Assembly: GCF_018760785.1 (NCBI RefSeq)
Contig: NZ_JAHHZO010000005.1
Span: forward strand, 124,001-188,000
DNA from: Rhizobium sp. CSW-27
GTDB lineage: Bacteria > Pseudomonadota > Alphaproteobacteria > Rhizobiales > Rhizobiaceae
Length of the DNA: 64,000 nt
Reading direction: 5' to 3'
The notes under the pieces were generated by a model. That model was given only the letters and a program-made list of their open reading frames with translations, searched no databases and was not told where the DNA came from. The position numbers and the translations under genes were made by a program. This document shows positions 8,045-15,692 of the stretch, in pieces. The stretch's first letter is position 1, and every line of letters begins with the position of its first letter.

Positions 8045-9226
8045 ATGTCCCTGCCCAAGCCCGCCTTCAACGCGCTCGTCGAGCGGATTTCTCCGCCCCC
8101 GGTTCCCTCCGTTCAGGCCTGGGCGCGTGCCTATGACGGGGCAAGGGGGCCGCTGATCGACCTGTCGCAGGCCGTGCCCGGCTATCCGGCCCATCCGGTG
8201 ATGCTGGAGCTTCTGGGCCAGACCGCCGCCTCGCTTGCCTATACCGGCTACGGCCCGATCGAGGGCGAGCGGAAGCTCCGCGATGCCTATGCCGCGCATG
8301 TCTCGCAGATCTATGGCGCGCCGCTTGCCGCGGAGAACATCCACGTCACCTCCGGCTGCAACCAGGCCTTCATCTGTGCGGTGATGGCGGTGGCGGGTGC
8401 CGGCGATACGGTGCTGATGACCGAGCCCTATTATTTCAACCACGAAACGACGCTTGCCATGCTCGGCATCGGCACCCGTTTCGTCGCCTGCCGCGCGGAA
8501 GACGGATTTCTGCCGACGGTGGAAGGGGTGGCTGCGGCGCTCGATGCCGGTGTGAAGGCGCTGGCGCTGGTCTCGCCCAACAATCCGACCGGTGCCGTCT
8601 ATCCGCCGGACCTTTTGGCGGCCATTGCCGATCTCTGCCGGGACCGCGGTGTCTGGCTGATCCTTGACGAGACCTACCGGGATTTCCTGCCTTCGGGGAA
8701 GGCTGCGCCGCATGACCTGTTCCGGCGGCAGGGCTGGGAAGATTTCATCGTCTCGCTCTACAGCTTCTCCAAGAGCTTCTGCATTCCCGGCCACCGCCTG
8801 GGCGCCATCACCGCCGGTCCGGCCTTCATCGCCCAGGTGGCGAAGATCATGGACAATCTGCAGATCTGCGCGCCACGGGCGGCGCAGGCGGCGGTCGAGC
8901 AGGCTCTGCCGGTGCTTGCCGGCTGGCGTGAGGAAAACCGGCTGGAGATCCTGAAGCGCGCCGAGGCGCTGAGAGAGGTGATGGCGGGACTGCAGGACTG
9001 GCAGCTTGCCGCTGTCGGCGCCTATTTCGCCTTCGTGCGCCATCCCTTTGCGGGCGTTTCCTCTGCGACCGTTGCCGAGGCTCTGGCGAAGACGGTGGGC
9101 GTCTCCTGCATTCCCGGCGGCTATTTCGGCCCGGGCCAGGAAGGCTATCTGCGCTTTGCCTTCGCCAATGCCGATGTGGACGGCATCCGGGCGCTTTCGG
9201 CGCGTCTTGACGGATTTGCGCTCTGA
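8045..9226 (+). CDS. Pyridoxal-phosphate aminotransferase (fold type I)
   Basis: A 393-aa class I/II aminotransferase. Visible features are the cofactor-binding run TSGCNQAF, the SPNNPTGAVYP segment (Asn contacting the PLP ring), LDETYRDF (Asp to the pyridine nitrogen), and SLYSFSKSFCIPGHRLG, which holds the Schiff-base Lys and a phosphate-binding Arg. The substrate cannot be assigned; aspartate/aromatic-type or methionine-type acceptors are possible. The ATG at 8045 is the natural start; the longer frame from 7793 overlaps galM. Its stop codon directly abuts that of the convergent exoD-like gene, leaving no room for a separate terminator. Confidence 0.85.
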   Translation: MSLPKPAFNALVERISPPPVPSVQAWARAYDGARGPLIDLSQAVPGYPAHPVMLELLGQTAASLAYTGYGPIEGERKLRDAYAAHVSQIYGAPLAAENIHVTSGCNQAFICAVMAVAGAGDTVLMTEPYYFNHETTLAMLGIGTRFVACRAEDGFLPTVEGVAAALDAGVKALALVSPNNPTGAVYPPDLLAAIADLCRDRGVWLILDETYRDFLPSGKAAPHDLFRRQGWEDFIVSLYSFSKSFCIPGHRLGAITAGPAFIAQVAKIMDNLQICAPRAAQAAVEQALPVLAGWREENRLEILKRAEALREVMAGLQDWQLAAVGAYFAFVRHPFAGVSSATVAEALAKTVGVSCIPGGYFGPGQEGYLRFAFANADVDGIRALSARLDGFAL

Positions 9227-9892
9227 TCAGGCAAAGATCGAGGCGGCGAAGAAGATCAGCGCCTTGACGATGGCATAGAGAACGCCGGCGACGAGGAACA
9301 GCGAGGCGATGCCGATCAGCACGCCGAGCACCACCCACACGCCGTCCTTCTCCAGAATGCCGAAGGCCATCACGCAGAGCGCCACCGCCGGCAGCATGTT
9401 GCCGAGCGGAATCGGCAGGGCGAGGATGATCGAGAGCACGAGGCAGATCACGCCGATCAGCCGCTCCATGGCCGGCTGCGACAGGGCCGGGTAGCGCGGC
9501 TTGAGCATGCGCTCCGCCTTGATGATCCAAGGGCTTGCCCTGTCGATCATCGCGGCAAAATCGGTGCGCAGCATGGAGCGTCCGGCAATCACCTTCGGCA
9601 GCCAGGGCGTTTGCCCAAGCGCCATCTGCAGGCTGAGAAACACCAGCGGAATGCCGAGGATCGCCGAGGTGCCGGGCGGCGTCGGAATGGTGTTCGGCAT
9701 GGCGAAAATGAACAGCAACGCCCCGAAGGCGCGGTCCTTCATGGCCTCGAGCAGGTCTGCGACGGCAATGCGCGTGCGCGCCTCGTCTTCGGCCAGCCTG
9801 CGCAGGATGGTGGAAAAACTGTCCTGCCGGCCGGTTGCGGTCGGGTCCATATCATCATCGTCGGGCATCGATGGTTCGGAAAGCAGCGCCAT
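9227..9892 (-). CDS. exoD: ExoD family exopolysaccharide-synthesis protein
   Basis: A 221-aa inner-membrane protein of the ExoD family, named from Sinorhizobium meliloti mutants altered in exopolysaccharide and alkali tolerance; the biochemical role is not established. The conserved AMPNTIPTPPGTSAILGIPL run at about residues 64-83 is diagnostic. About four hydrophobic segments follow (ILGIPLVFLSLQMAL, GVICLVLSIILALPIPLG, AVALCVMAFGIL, LIGIASLFLVAGVLYAIVK), with a short acidic cytoplasmic N-terminus. An internal Met 8 residues in is an alternative start. It is convergent with and immediately adjacent to the aminotransferase. Confidence 0.88.
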   Translation of the reverse strand: MALLSEPSMPDDDDMDPTATGRQDSFSTILRRLAEDEARTRIAVADLLEAMKDRAFGALLFIFAMPNTIPTPPGTSAILGIPLVFLSLQMALGQTPWLPKVIAGRSMLRTDFAAMIDRASPWIIKAERMLKPRYPALSQPAMERLIGVICLVLSIILALPIPLGNMLPAVALCVMAFGILEKDGVWVVLGVLIGIASLFLVAGVLYAIVKALIFFAASIFA

Positions 9893-9936
9893 CGATCACT
9901 CAACGGAAAAGGGGGTGAAACACGATGCGGTCATGG

Positions 9937-9969
9937 GAAATGGCCATGCCATAGAAACATGGCCATTTC
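9937..9969 (-). terminator. Strong hairpin after the DUF2076 gene
   Basis: A perfect 12-bp inverted repeat (9937-9948 and 9958-9969, 9-base loop) lies 17 bases beyond the DUF2076 stop codon. On the minus strand no clear T run follows (CCATGACC), so it may be a terminator of the weak-U type, an mRNA-stabilising 3' hairpin, or a repeat element. Confidence 0.4.
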
Positions 9970-9985
9970 GTTACGTCAGGGCGGA

Positions 9986-10618
9986 TCAGAAGAAGGATTC
10001 GTCTTCCATGCCCATATCTTCGGCACCCATGTCCTCGGCGCCGGTGTCGGACGCTGCCGGATCCTCGGCGGCCTGCGCCTCATCGCCACCCAGCATGCCG
10101 GCAATCGCATTGCCGAGCAGCACGCCGCCGGCCACACCCATCGCCGTCTGTGCCGCGCCGGCGAGGAAGCCGCCGCCGCGGGCGGGCTGGCCATAGCCCT
10201 GGCCGAAACTTTGGCCGGGCGCCTGACCATAACCCGGCGCCTGCTGGCCCCAGGGATTGCGCGGGCCGGCCTGCGGCTGGGCGGGCATGGCGGACGGTGG
10301 TGCGGCCATGCCGCGCGGCTGGCTGCGCTGGGCGGCCGGCTGTGCGGTGCTGCCGAACAGGCTGGAGAAGAAGCCGCCGCCCGACGCCGGGCGGCTCGCC
10401 AGCTGGTGTTCCAGCTGCTCGATCCGCGCCTGCGCCTCGCTCAGCGCCTGTTCCTGCACAACGATCGTCTGCGCCATGAAATAGGGTGCACCCGGCTGGG
10501 CGGCGATGCGATCACGGATGAAGGCATCCGCTTCCGCATCGCGCGGGCCGGACTGGCTCTCCACGTGGGAGAGCTTGCCGAACAGACCCTCGATCGCCTG
10601 GCGGTCGTTGTAGTCCAT
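9986..10618 (-). CDS. DUF2076 domain protein
   Basis: A 210-aa protein of the DUF2076 family. The N-terminal ~90 residues (starting MDYNDRQAIEGLFGKL) are predicted helical and contain a short coiled-coil stretch (QEQALSEAQARIEQLEHQL). The middle is Gly/Pro/Gln/Ala-rich and disordered, with a short hydrophobic Gly/Ala segment (GAAQTAMGVAGGVLLGNAIAG, which could be membrane-associated), and the end is very acidic. Function is unknown. It lies just downstream of a Bax-inhibitor-1 gene on the same strand and may share its transcript (36-base gap). Confidence 0.8.
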   Translation of the reverse strand: MDYNDRQAIEGLFGKLSHVESQSGPRDAEADAFIRDRIAAQPGAPYFMAQTIVVQEQALSEAQARIEQLEHQLASRPASGGGFFSSLFGSTAQPAAQRSQPRGMAAPPSAMPAQPQAGPRNPWGQQAPGYGQAPGQSFGQGYGQPARGGGFLAGAAQTAMGVAGGVLLGNAIAGMLGGDEAQAAEDPAASDTGAEDMGAEDMGMEDESFF

Positions 10619-10654
10619 GGGTTGTTTCCTCCTTCGGATAGATATGGACCGGGT

Positions 10655-11365
10655 TTACTCTTCGCGCTGGCCGGTGAGGCTCAGCAGCAGCTGGAAGATG
10701 TTGACGAAGTTCAGATAGAGCGACAGCGCACCGAAGACGGCGAGCTTCTGCTGGCTCTCCTGGTCGAAGTTTTCGGCATACTGTTCCTTGATGTTCTGCG
10801 TATCCCAGGCGGTCAGGCCGACGAAGACGAAGATGCCGATGACGGAGACGGCGAACTGCAGGGCGCTGGAGCCGAGGAAGATGTTGACGATCGAGGCGAT
10901 CATCACGCCGATCAGGCCCATGATCAGGAAGGAGCCGAACTTGGCGAGGTCCCGCTTGGTCACGTAGCCGTAGAGGCTGGTGGCGCCGAACATGGTGGCG
11001 GCGATGAAGAAGGTACGGGCGATGCTGGCGCCGGTGAACACCAGGAACACCGAGGCGAGCGACAGGCCCATCACGCCGCAGAAGGCCCAGAAGGTCATCT
11101 GCGCGGCCGAGGCCGACATGGTCTGCAGCTTGAACGAGAAGAAGAAGACGAAGGCGAGCGGCGCCAGCATCACCACCCACTTCAGCGGGCTGGAGAAGAT
11201 CGGGACGTAGAGCGCCGGCGTGGTGCCGACGATGAAGGCCACGATGCCGGTGATGACAAGGCCGAGGCCCATGTAGTTGTAGACGCGCAGCATGTGCTGG
11301 CGCAGGCCTTCATCGAAGGCCGCCTGCGACTGGATCGCCGCATTGTATCCGAAGCGGGGGTTCAT
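10655..11365 (-). CDS. Bax inhibitor-1/YccA family membrane protein (paralogue 1)
   Basis: A 236-aa integral membrane protein with seven hydrophobic segments, of the BI-1 family (YbhL/YccA in bacteria). The family includes calcium-leak channels and regulators of the FtsH protease; the bacterial role is not settled. The family feature AWDTQNIKEQY appears near the C-terminus. It ends in TGQREE. A second copy is at 60160-60906. It sits between an anti-sigma gene (upstream, 20-base gap) and DUF2076 (downstream), suggesting that this paralogue belongs to the ECF-sigma transcription unit. Confidence 0.9.
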   Translation of the reverse strand: MNPRFGYNAAIQSQAAFDEGLRQHMLRVYNYMGLGLVITGIVAFIVGTTPALYVPIFSSPLKWVVMLAPLAFVFFFSFKLQTMSASAAQMTFWAFCGVMGLSLASVFLVFTGASIARTFFIAATMFGATSLYGYVTKRDLAKFGSFLIMGLIGVMIASIVNIFLGSSALQFAVSVIGIFVFVGLTAWDTQNIKEQYAENFDQESQQKLAVFGALSLYLNFVNIFQLLLSLTGQREE

Positions 11366-11385
11366 GATGTTGCTCCTCAGGTTTC

Positions 11386-12162
11386 TCAGTAAAGCGAACG
11401 GGCGAGGCGTTCGGCCTCTCCCTTCAGGTTGACGGCATCCTCGGCATTGGAGACCAGCGCATAGGCCACGTCGCCGATCTGCCAGTAGGAGGCCTGCACC
11501 TCGCCCTGTCTGGCGAGTGCCACCGGCATCACGGCAAAGCTGCCGGGGCGCACGGCAAACAGGGAGAGGCGAATATGGGAATCGCGCGTGATGGCCATTT
11601 CCACGCTCGGGCCGAAGGCGGAAGGGAAGACCTGCACGTCGCTGACCGTCCAGTCCTTCGGGATCTCCGGCATCACGATCGCGGTGGCGGAGCGGATCTC
11701 CGCCGGATCGTAAAGCGAGGTTTCCTTCTGGGACGGCATGGTCTCGCGCAGCATGGAGGTGCCGTGTGCGCGCAGAGCTTCCTCCACGAAGGCCGGCGGC
11801 GGCACGGAGGCCACCACTTCCGAGACCGTCAGCGGGCCGATCTGATGGCTCAGCCCCCAGCCGACGGCAATCAGCGCCACGGTGGCAGCCAGCCTCTGGA
11901 ACGAGCGAAACAGGCGGCCGCGCGCCAGCGCATTCTGCAGCCGGCGGGCGGCTTCCCGCGTGTCCGGGCGGCCGTGCCGCTGATGGCCTTCGGCAAGCGC
12001 CAGCCGCAATTCGCCCTTGATGGCAAGATCGGCCATCACGCGGGCGGCAATCTCCGGATGCTCGGAGAGATAGGCTTCCACCTCGATGCGGCGGGCGGCA
12101 TCAAGCTGGTCGTCGACATAGGCTTCCACGTCGGCGGGCTGGATCGGGTCAACGGGTGTCAT
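11386..12162 (-). CDS. Anti-sigma factor, membrane-bound
   Basis: A 258-aa protein with a helical N-terminal cytoplasmic domain (PADVEAYVDDQLDAARRIEVEAY at the start, the usual sigma-binding type), one transmembrane segment at about residues 90-106 (LAATVALIAVGWGLSHQ) and a periplasmic C-terminal domain. The zinc-binding HxxxCxxC motif of ZAS anti-sigmas is absent. It overlaps the 3' end of the ECF sigma gene by 14 bases, the usual arrangement for a cognate pair. Its role would be to hold the sigma factor at the membrane until an envelope signal arrives; the signal is unknown. Confidence 0.82.
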   Translation of the reverse strand: MTPVDPIQPADVEAYVDDQLDAARRIEVEAYLSEHPEIAARVMADLAIKGELRLALAEGHQRHGRPDTREAARRLQNALARGRLFRSFQRLAATVALIAVGWGLSHQIGPLTVSEVVASVPPPAFVEEALRAHGTSMLRETMPSQKETSLYDPAEIRSATAIVMPEIPKDWTVSDVQVFPSAFGPSVEMAITRDSHIRLSLFAVRPGSFAVMPVALARQGEVQASYWQIGDVAYALVSNAEDAVNLKGEAERLARSLY

Positions 12163-12700
12163 CGCGTCCCCCTTCTATGATTGTCAGATGGCCGCTGGCG
12201 ATCGGCAGGCGGCGGCCGTTTTCCTCGAAGGCGCGCAGCCTTGCGCGGGCGCGCGACAGGCGCGACATCAGCGTGCCGACCGGGATCGACAGCGCATCGG
12301 CCGCCTCCTGATAGGAAAGGCCTTCGATCGCCACCAGATGCAGGGCATCGCGCTGCTCCTCCGGCAGGGCAAAGAAGGCCTCGCGCAGCTGCCTGAGGCG
12401 GATCGACTGATCCGGATCGGCCACATGCGCGGTCTCGCCGAGTTCGGCCGCGGCCTTGTGGCGGGCCTCGGTCGAACGCTTGCGGCGCAGGCGGTCGATA
12501 TGGGTGTTGTGAACGATGGACAGCAGCCAGTTGCGCAGGTTGGCGCCGGTGCGGAAGGTGCCCTTCCGTTCATAGGCCTTCACCAGCGCATCGTGAACCA
12601 GATCCTCCGCATCGTCCGGATTGCGCACGAGCGAGCGGGCGTAGCGACGCAGCGTCGCCAGCTGGTTCAGAACATCGAAGGGGTGCTTCTTGTCGCTCAT
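12149..12700 (-). CDS. ECF RNA polymerase sigma factor
   Basis: A 183-aa group IV sigma-70 factor with only regions 2 and 4. Region 2 includes RNPDDAEDLVHDALVKAYE and the -10-reading part NLRNWLLSIVHNTHIDRLRR; region 4 is the helix-turn-helix LSYQEAADALSIPVGTLMSRLSRARARL. The start MSDKKHPFDVL at 12700 (ATG) is preferred over a GTG 27 bases upstream. The 3' end overlaps the anti-sigma gene. An ECF-like promoter just upstream (12708-12735) suggests autoregulation. Further targets probably include the downstream BI-1 gene (inference). Confidence 0.9.
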   Translation of the reverse strand: MSDKKHPFDVLNQLATLRRYARSLVRNPDDAEDLVHDALVKAYERKGTFRTGANLRNWLLSIVHNTHIDRLRRKRSTEARHKAAAELGETAHVADPDQSIRLRQLREAFFALPEEQRDALHLVAIEGLSYQEAADALSIPVGTLMSRLSRARARLRAFEENGRRLPIASGHLTIIEGGRDDTR

Positions 12701-12707
12701 GCCCCAG

Positions 12708-12735
12708 TATACGGAACAGACCCTCACCCTATTCC
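12708..12735 (-). promoter_or_regulatory. Candidate autoregulatory ECF promoter
   Basis: On the minus strand GGAATA (12735-12730), a 16-base spacer and CGTATA (12713-12708) resemble ECF-type -35 and -10 elements. The expected start of transcription would fall at or next to the ATG at 12700, giving a leaderless mRNA. This is a motif reading only. Confidence 0.35.
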
Positions 12736-12755
12736 GCAGCGCCGCGATTTTTTTG

Positions 12756-12782
12756 AAAAAAAGAATCAGCCCGGCGGCGGGC
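12756..12782 (-). terminator. Possible terminator of the HTH-citrate synthase gene
   Basis: A short GC hairpin (GCCCG 12769-12773 with CGGGC 12778-12782) overlaps the last codons and is followed on the minus strand, after the stop codon, by seven T residues (12762-12756). It would separate this gene from the ECF operon. Confidence 0.4.
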
Positions 12783-13956
12783 CGACATAGCGGGCGCGCG
12801 GACGGATCAGCCGCTCGTCCTGCGTCTGCTCCAGCGCGTGCGCGATCCAGCCGGAGGTGCGGGCGATGGCAAACAGCGCCAGCGCCGAACCGCGCGGCAT
12901 GGCGAGGCGGCGCCGCAGCGCCACCAGCGCCACGTCGCAGGTCGGCAGCAGCCCCGCCGTCTCCTCCATCACGGACAGAAGATCGGCCGTCAGCGGATCG
13001 GCGGGCAGATGCGGCAGGATGCCGTTCGCGCGCGGATCGCCTGCCGGATAGAGCGGATGGTTGAAGCCCGGCACGCCATCGCCGCGGCGCAGGCGGCTCT
13101 CCACCACCTCGGCCGCATCGCCCACCCGCTCCACCTCGTCGAACAAAAGTTCGACGAGACTGGTCATGCCGCCATGCCTGGGGCCGCTCAGCGCAGACAG
13201 CCCGGCATTCAGGCAGGCGCTGAGCGAGGCGCCGGTGGAGGCCGCGACCCGCACGGCAAAGGCCGAGGCGTTCAGCTCATGATCCGCCTGCAGCACGAGC
13301 GCACGGCGGATGAGATCGGCGCCGTCGGCATCGAGTCCCCAGTGGTCGGCCAGATAGAGATGCACCGGGCGCTGATCCGGCTGCCGGCCAAGGCAGGCGG
13401 CCGCCATGCTGCGCGTCAGTGCCGCCGCCCCCGGCCAGAGCCGGCGCGGCTCGCGCCTCCAGGCGGTGGCACGGCCGCTCGCCACGAAGGGCAGCAGCGA
13501 CTGGCAGCGCTCCGTCAGTGGCAGGCGGTTCGTCGCGGCAAGCAGAGCTTCGTCCCAGGCCGCGGGTTCCGCCTTCGGATCGCGGAACGGATCGACCTCG
13601 CCGCAATCCCACAGCAGGCATGCAACCTCTTCCAGGCTGGCCTCGGCGGCGAGCGCCAGCGCATCCCGGCCCCGATAGAACAGCCGGCCGCCCTCGATCA
13701 GCGTCACGCAGGAGGAGAGCACCGGCAGGCCGAAGTCGAGAGCCGTGGCGGCTGCCTCCTTTGGTCGGCGCCCGAGGCTCTTGCGCTTCTTCAGCTGCTC
13801 GATGTCGTGGATGCTGTAGAGCCGGCGGCGCGGATCCGCGTCGGTTCCCGTCGTCTCGATCAGGCCGCGGCTGACATAGGCATAGAGCGTGGCGCGGCTG
13901 ATGCCGAGCGCGCCGGCGGCGCCTTCGGCATCCATGAACTTGTCGGGCTGGGTCAT
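12766..13956 (-). CDS. Citrate synthase homologue fused to MerR-like HTH domain
   Basis: A 396-aa two-domain protein. Residues ~8-60 form a MerR-type winged helix (AEGAAGALGISRATLYAYVSRGLIE then RRRLYSIHDIEQLKKR), and ~75-396 a citrate/methylcitrate synthase domain. The catalytic residues look intact: His261 in GPRHGG, His300 in GFNHPLYPAGDPRA and the Asp equivalent at 341 (PTCDVAL). It may be an active enzyme that also binds DNA, or a regulator using the enzyme fold to sense acyl-CoA or oxaloacetate. It is divergent from a second citrate synthase homologue across a 92-base region with dyads. ATG 13956 (MTQPDKFMDAEG) is preferred over a start at 13986. Confidence 0.85.
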   Translation of the reverse strand: MTQPDKFMDAEGAAGALGISRATLYAYVSRGLIETTGTDADPRRRLYSIHDIEQLKKRKSLGRRPKEAAATALDFGLPVLSSCVTLIEGGRLFYRGRDALALAAEASLEEVACLLWDCGEVDPFRDPKAEPAAWDEALLAATNRLPLTERCQSLLPFVASGRATAWRREPRRLWPGAAALTRSMAAACLGRQPDQRPVHLYLADHWGLDADGADLIRRALVLQADHELNASAFAVRVAASTGASLSACLNAGLSALSGPRHGGMTSLVELLFDEVERVGDAAEVVESRLRRGDGVPGFNHPLYPAGDPRANGILPHLPADPLTADLLSVMEETAGLLPTCDVALVALRRRLAMPRGSALALFAIARTSGWIAHALEQTQDERLIRPRARYVGPPPG

Positions 13957-13961
13957 GACTG

Positions 13962-13989
13962 ATCTTGCATTGATTGAATGAATCAAGAT
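13962..13989. promoter_or_regulatory. Dyad in the divergent citrate-synthase promoter region
   Basis: Two overlapping inverted repeats: ATCTTG (13962-13967) with CAAGAT (13984-13989), and TTGATT (13970-13975) with AATCAA (13981-13986). They lie right upstream of the HTH-citrate synthase start and 60 bases before the other gene. A plausible operator for the HTH domain; no binding data. Confidence 0.4.
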
Positions 13990-14048
13990 TGACCATATAT
14001 ATGCATCGCAACATGCTCAAGTCCTTCATTGTCCTGAGGAGACTTGCC

Positions 14049-15161
14049 ATGAGCCAATCTGCCGCCTTCACGCCTGTTCTGGCCGCCAACAGCCCCACGC
14101 CGGGTCTCGATGATGTGATTGCTGCCGAAACCCGTCTCAGCCATGTGGACGGGCAGGCGGGCGAACTGATCATTGCCGGCCATCACCTGCAGCAACTGGC
14201 CGGACACCGCTTCGAGGCGGTGCTGGAGCTGTTGTGGAACGGCCTTGCGCCGCAGCCGCTTTCGGCTGACGAGATTGCCGCCCGCCTCGGCAAGGCGCGC
14301 ATGCGGGCCTTTGCGCTGATGCAGCCGCTGCTGCCGGGGCTCGTGAATCTCAGTCCCGTCGAGGCCTTGCGGCTGCTTCTCTCCGCCCTCCCTGACGAGA
14401 GCGCCGAGCCGCATCATCTGCTGGCGGTGGCGGCCGTGCCGGTATTTACCGCCGCCATTGTCCGGCAGGCGCGCGGCTTGCCGCTGGTGGCGCCGGATGC
14501 CACGCTCGGCCATGCCGCCGATTTTCTGGCAATGCTGCGCAACGAGGCGCCGACAGAAGACAAGATCCGGGCGCTCGACACCTATCTGGTCACCGTCTCG
14601 GATCACGGCTTGAACGCCTCGACCTTCGCAGCCCGGGTGATCGCCTCCACCAAGGCGGGGCTCTTCTCCTCCGTCGTGGGTGGTCTCTGCGCCTTGAAGG
14701 GGCCGCTGCATGGCGGGGCGCCGGGCCCCGTGCTCGACATGCTGGATGCAATCGGCACCGAGGCCCGCATCGGCGAGTGGCTGACCGACGCGCTCGATCG
14801 CGGCGAACGGCTGATGGGATTCGGGCATCGCATCTACCGCGTGCGCGATCCGCGCGCCGATGTGCTGAAGGAGGCGGTGTCTGCGTTGAGGGATGGCTCC
14901 GGCCGCATTGCCTTTGCCGGCAAGGTGGAGGCAAAGGCCCTGGCCTTGCTGAAGGAAAGAAAGCCGCTCCGGCCGCTGCAGACCAATGTGGAATTCTACA
15001 CCGCCCTGCTTCTGGAGGCGGTCGGGTTTCCCCGCGACAGTTTCACCAACGTATTTGCCGCCGGCCGCATGGCGGGGTGGACGGCGCATGTGCTGGAGCA
15101 GGAGCAGACCGGCCGTCTGATCCGGCCGCAATCCCGTTACATCGGGCCGCTGCCCGCGTAA
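14049..15161 (+). CDS. Citrate synthase/methylcitrate synthase homologue
   Basis: A 370-aa citrate synthase family protein without a DNA-binding extension. His221 in GPLHGG and His260 in GFGHRIYRVRDPRA match the two catalytic histidines. The position of the catalytic Asp (NVDFYSG in the classical enzyme) reads NVEFYT, with Glu315, which I recall also from actinobacterial CitA-type proteins. The C-terminus RPQSRYIGPLPA resembles that of the divergent partner (RPRARYVGPPPG), so the two are homologous over the enzyme domain. It may use propionyl-CoA or another acyl-CoA, or form a hetero-oligomer with the partner. ATG 14049 follows TGAGGAGACTT. Confidence 0.85.
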   Translation: MSQSAAFTPVLAANSPTPGLDDVIAAETRLSHVDGQAGELIIAGHHLQQLAGHRFEAVLELLWNGLAPQPLSADEIAARLGKARMRAFALMQPLLPGLVNLSPVEALRLLLSALPDESAEPHHLLAVAAVPVFTAAIVRQARGLPLVAPDATLGHAADFLAMLRNEAPTEDKIRALDTYLVTVSDHGLNASTFAARVIASTKAGLFSSVVGGLCALKGPLHGGAPGPVLDMLDAIGTEARIGEWLTDALDRGERLMGFGHRIYRVRDPRADVLKEAVSALRDGSGRIAFAGKVEAKALALLKERKPLRPLQTNVEFYTALLLEAVGFPRDSFTNVFAAGRMAGWTAHVLEQEQTGRLIRPQSRYIGPLPA

Positions 15162-15273
15162 CGACGTACGGGATGGTGCGGGCGCGACAGCGCCCGTGCT
15201 GCCAGCGTTTCAAGACGCCAGAGCCCCGAAGGGCTGCATCTTCCGGTCATCAATATCACGATTGTCTGGAAAA

Positions 15274-15348
15274 TGGAGCGGGCGAAGGGATTCGAACCCT
15301 CGACCCCAACCTTGGCAAGGTTGTGCTCTACCCCTGAGCTACACCCGC
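15274..15348 (-). tRNA. tRNA-Gly (anticodon GCC)
   Basis: The complete cloverleaf is readable on the minus strand: acceptor GCGGGTG (15348-15342) with CGCCCGC (15284-15278), D arm GCTCAGGGGTAGAGC, anticodon stem CAACC/GGTTG with loop TTGCCAA and hence anticodon GCC, and T arm with GGTTCGAATCC. The discriminator T and an encoded CCA (15276-15274) complete a 75-base gene. It reads glycine GGC/GGU codons. Confidence 0.97.
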
Positions 15349-15350
15349 TC

Positions 15351-15692
15351 ATCATTCCGTCGGTTCGGGGTAGTTCGCTGAACCGCGGGTCGCTGCGTTG
15401 CGGCGACGGGGGCTATATGGCCCAACTCATTTTTGAATGCAACAGGGAAATGACAGGATTTTCAAAATTCCGGAATTTTTCTCGTAAGTCTTTGATGAAT
15501 ATATACAAAATTTGGAGCCTCTCTTCTCGTGCCCATTCGGGGTCGCGCAAATGCCGTTTTCTGGCCGGTGCGCGGAGGTGCCGGAAAGTGCCGTCAGGCG
15601 GCTTGTGATAGGGCCTCTTCGCTCCCTATAATCCGGCTTGCAATTCCCGATCGTCCGGCGCCTCAGCCCCAGTGAAAGTCCCGCCTCCCGCC
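15351..15692. other. Intergenic region with an AT-rich centre
   Basis: A 342-base gap. The centre (about 15430-15530) is clearly richer in A and T than the surroundings and holds no credible gene. The left part should contain the tRNA-Gly promoter on the minus strand, which I could not identify; the right part holds the promoter listed at 15603-15632. Confidence 0.45.
15603..15632 (+). promoter_or_regulatory. Probable promoter of the prolyl-tRNA editing gene
   Basis: TTGTGA (15603-15608), an 18-base spacer and a perfect TATAAT (15627-15632). It lies 61 bases before the ATG at 15693 and is the only good sigma-70 element in the gap. Confidence 0.55.

Noticed and set aside
12746..12762. T7-G-A7 inverted repeat near the end of the citrate synthase gene
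   Set aside because: An A/T-only repeat would not make a stable hairpin; only its T run is used as part of the terminator call.
15218..15236. AGCCC-CGAA-GGGCT hairpin near tRNA-Gly
   Set aside because: No T run follows on either strand, so I do not call it a terminator.
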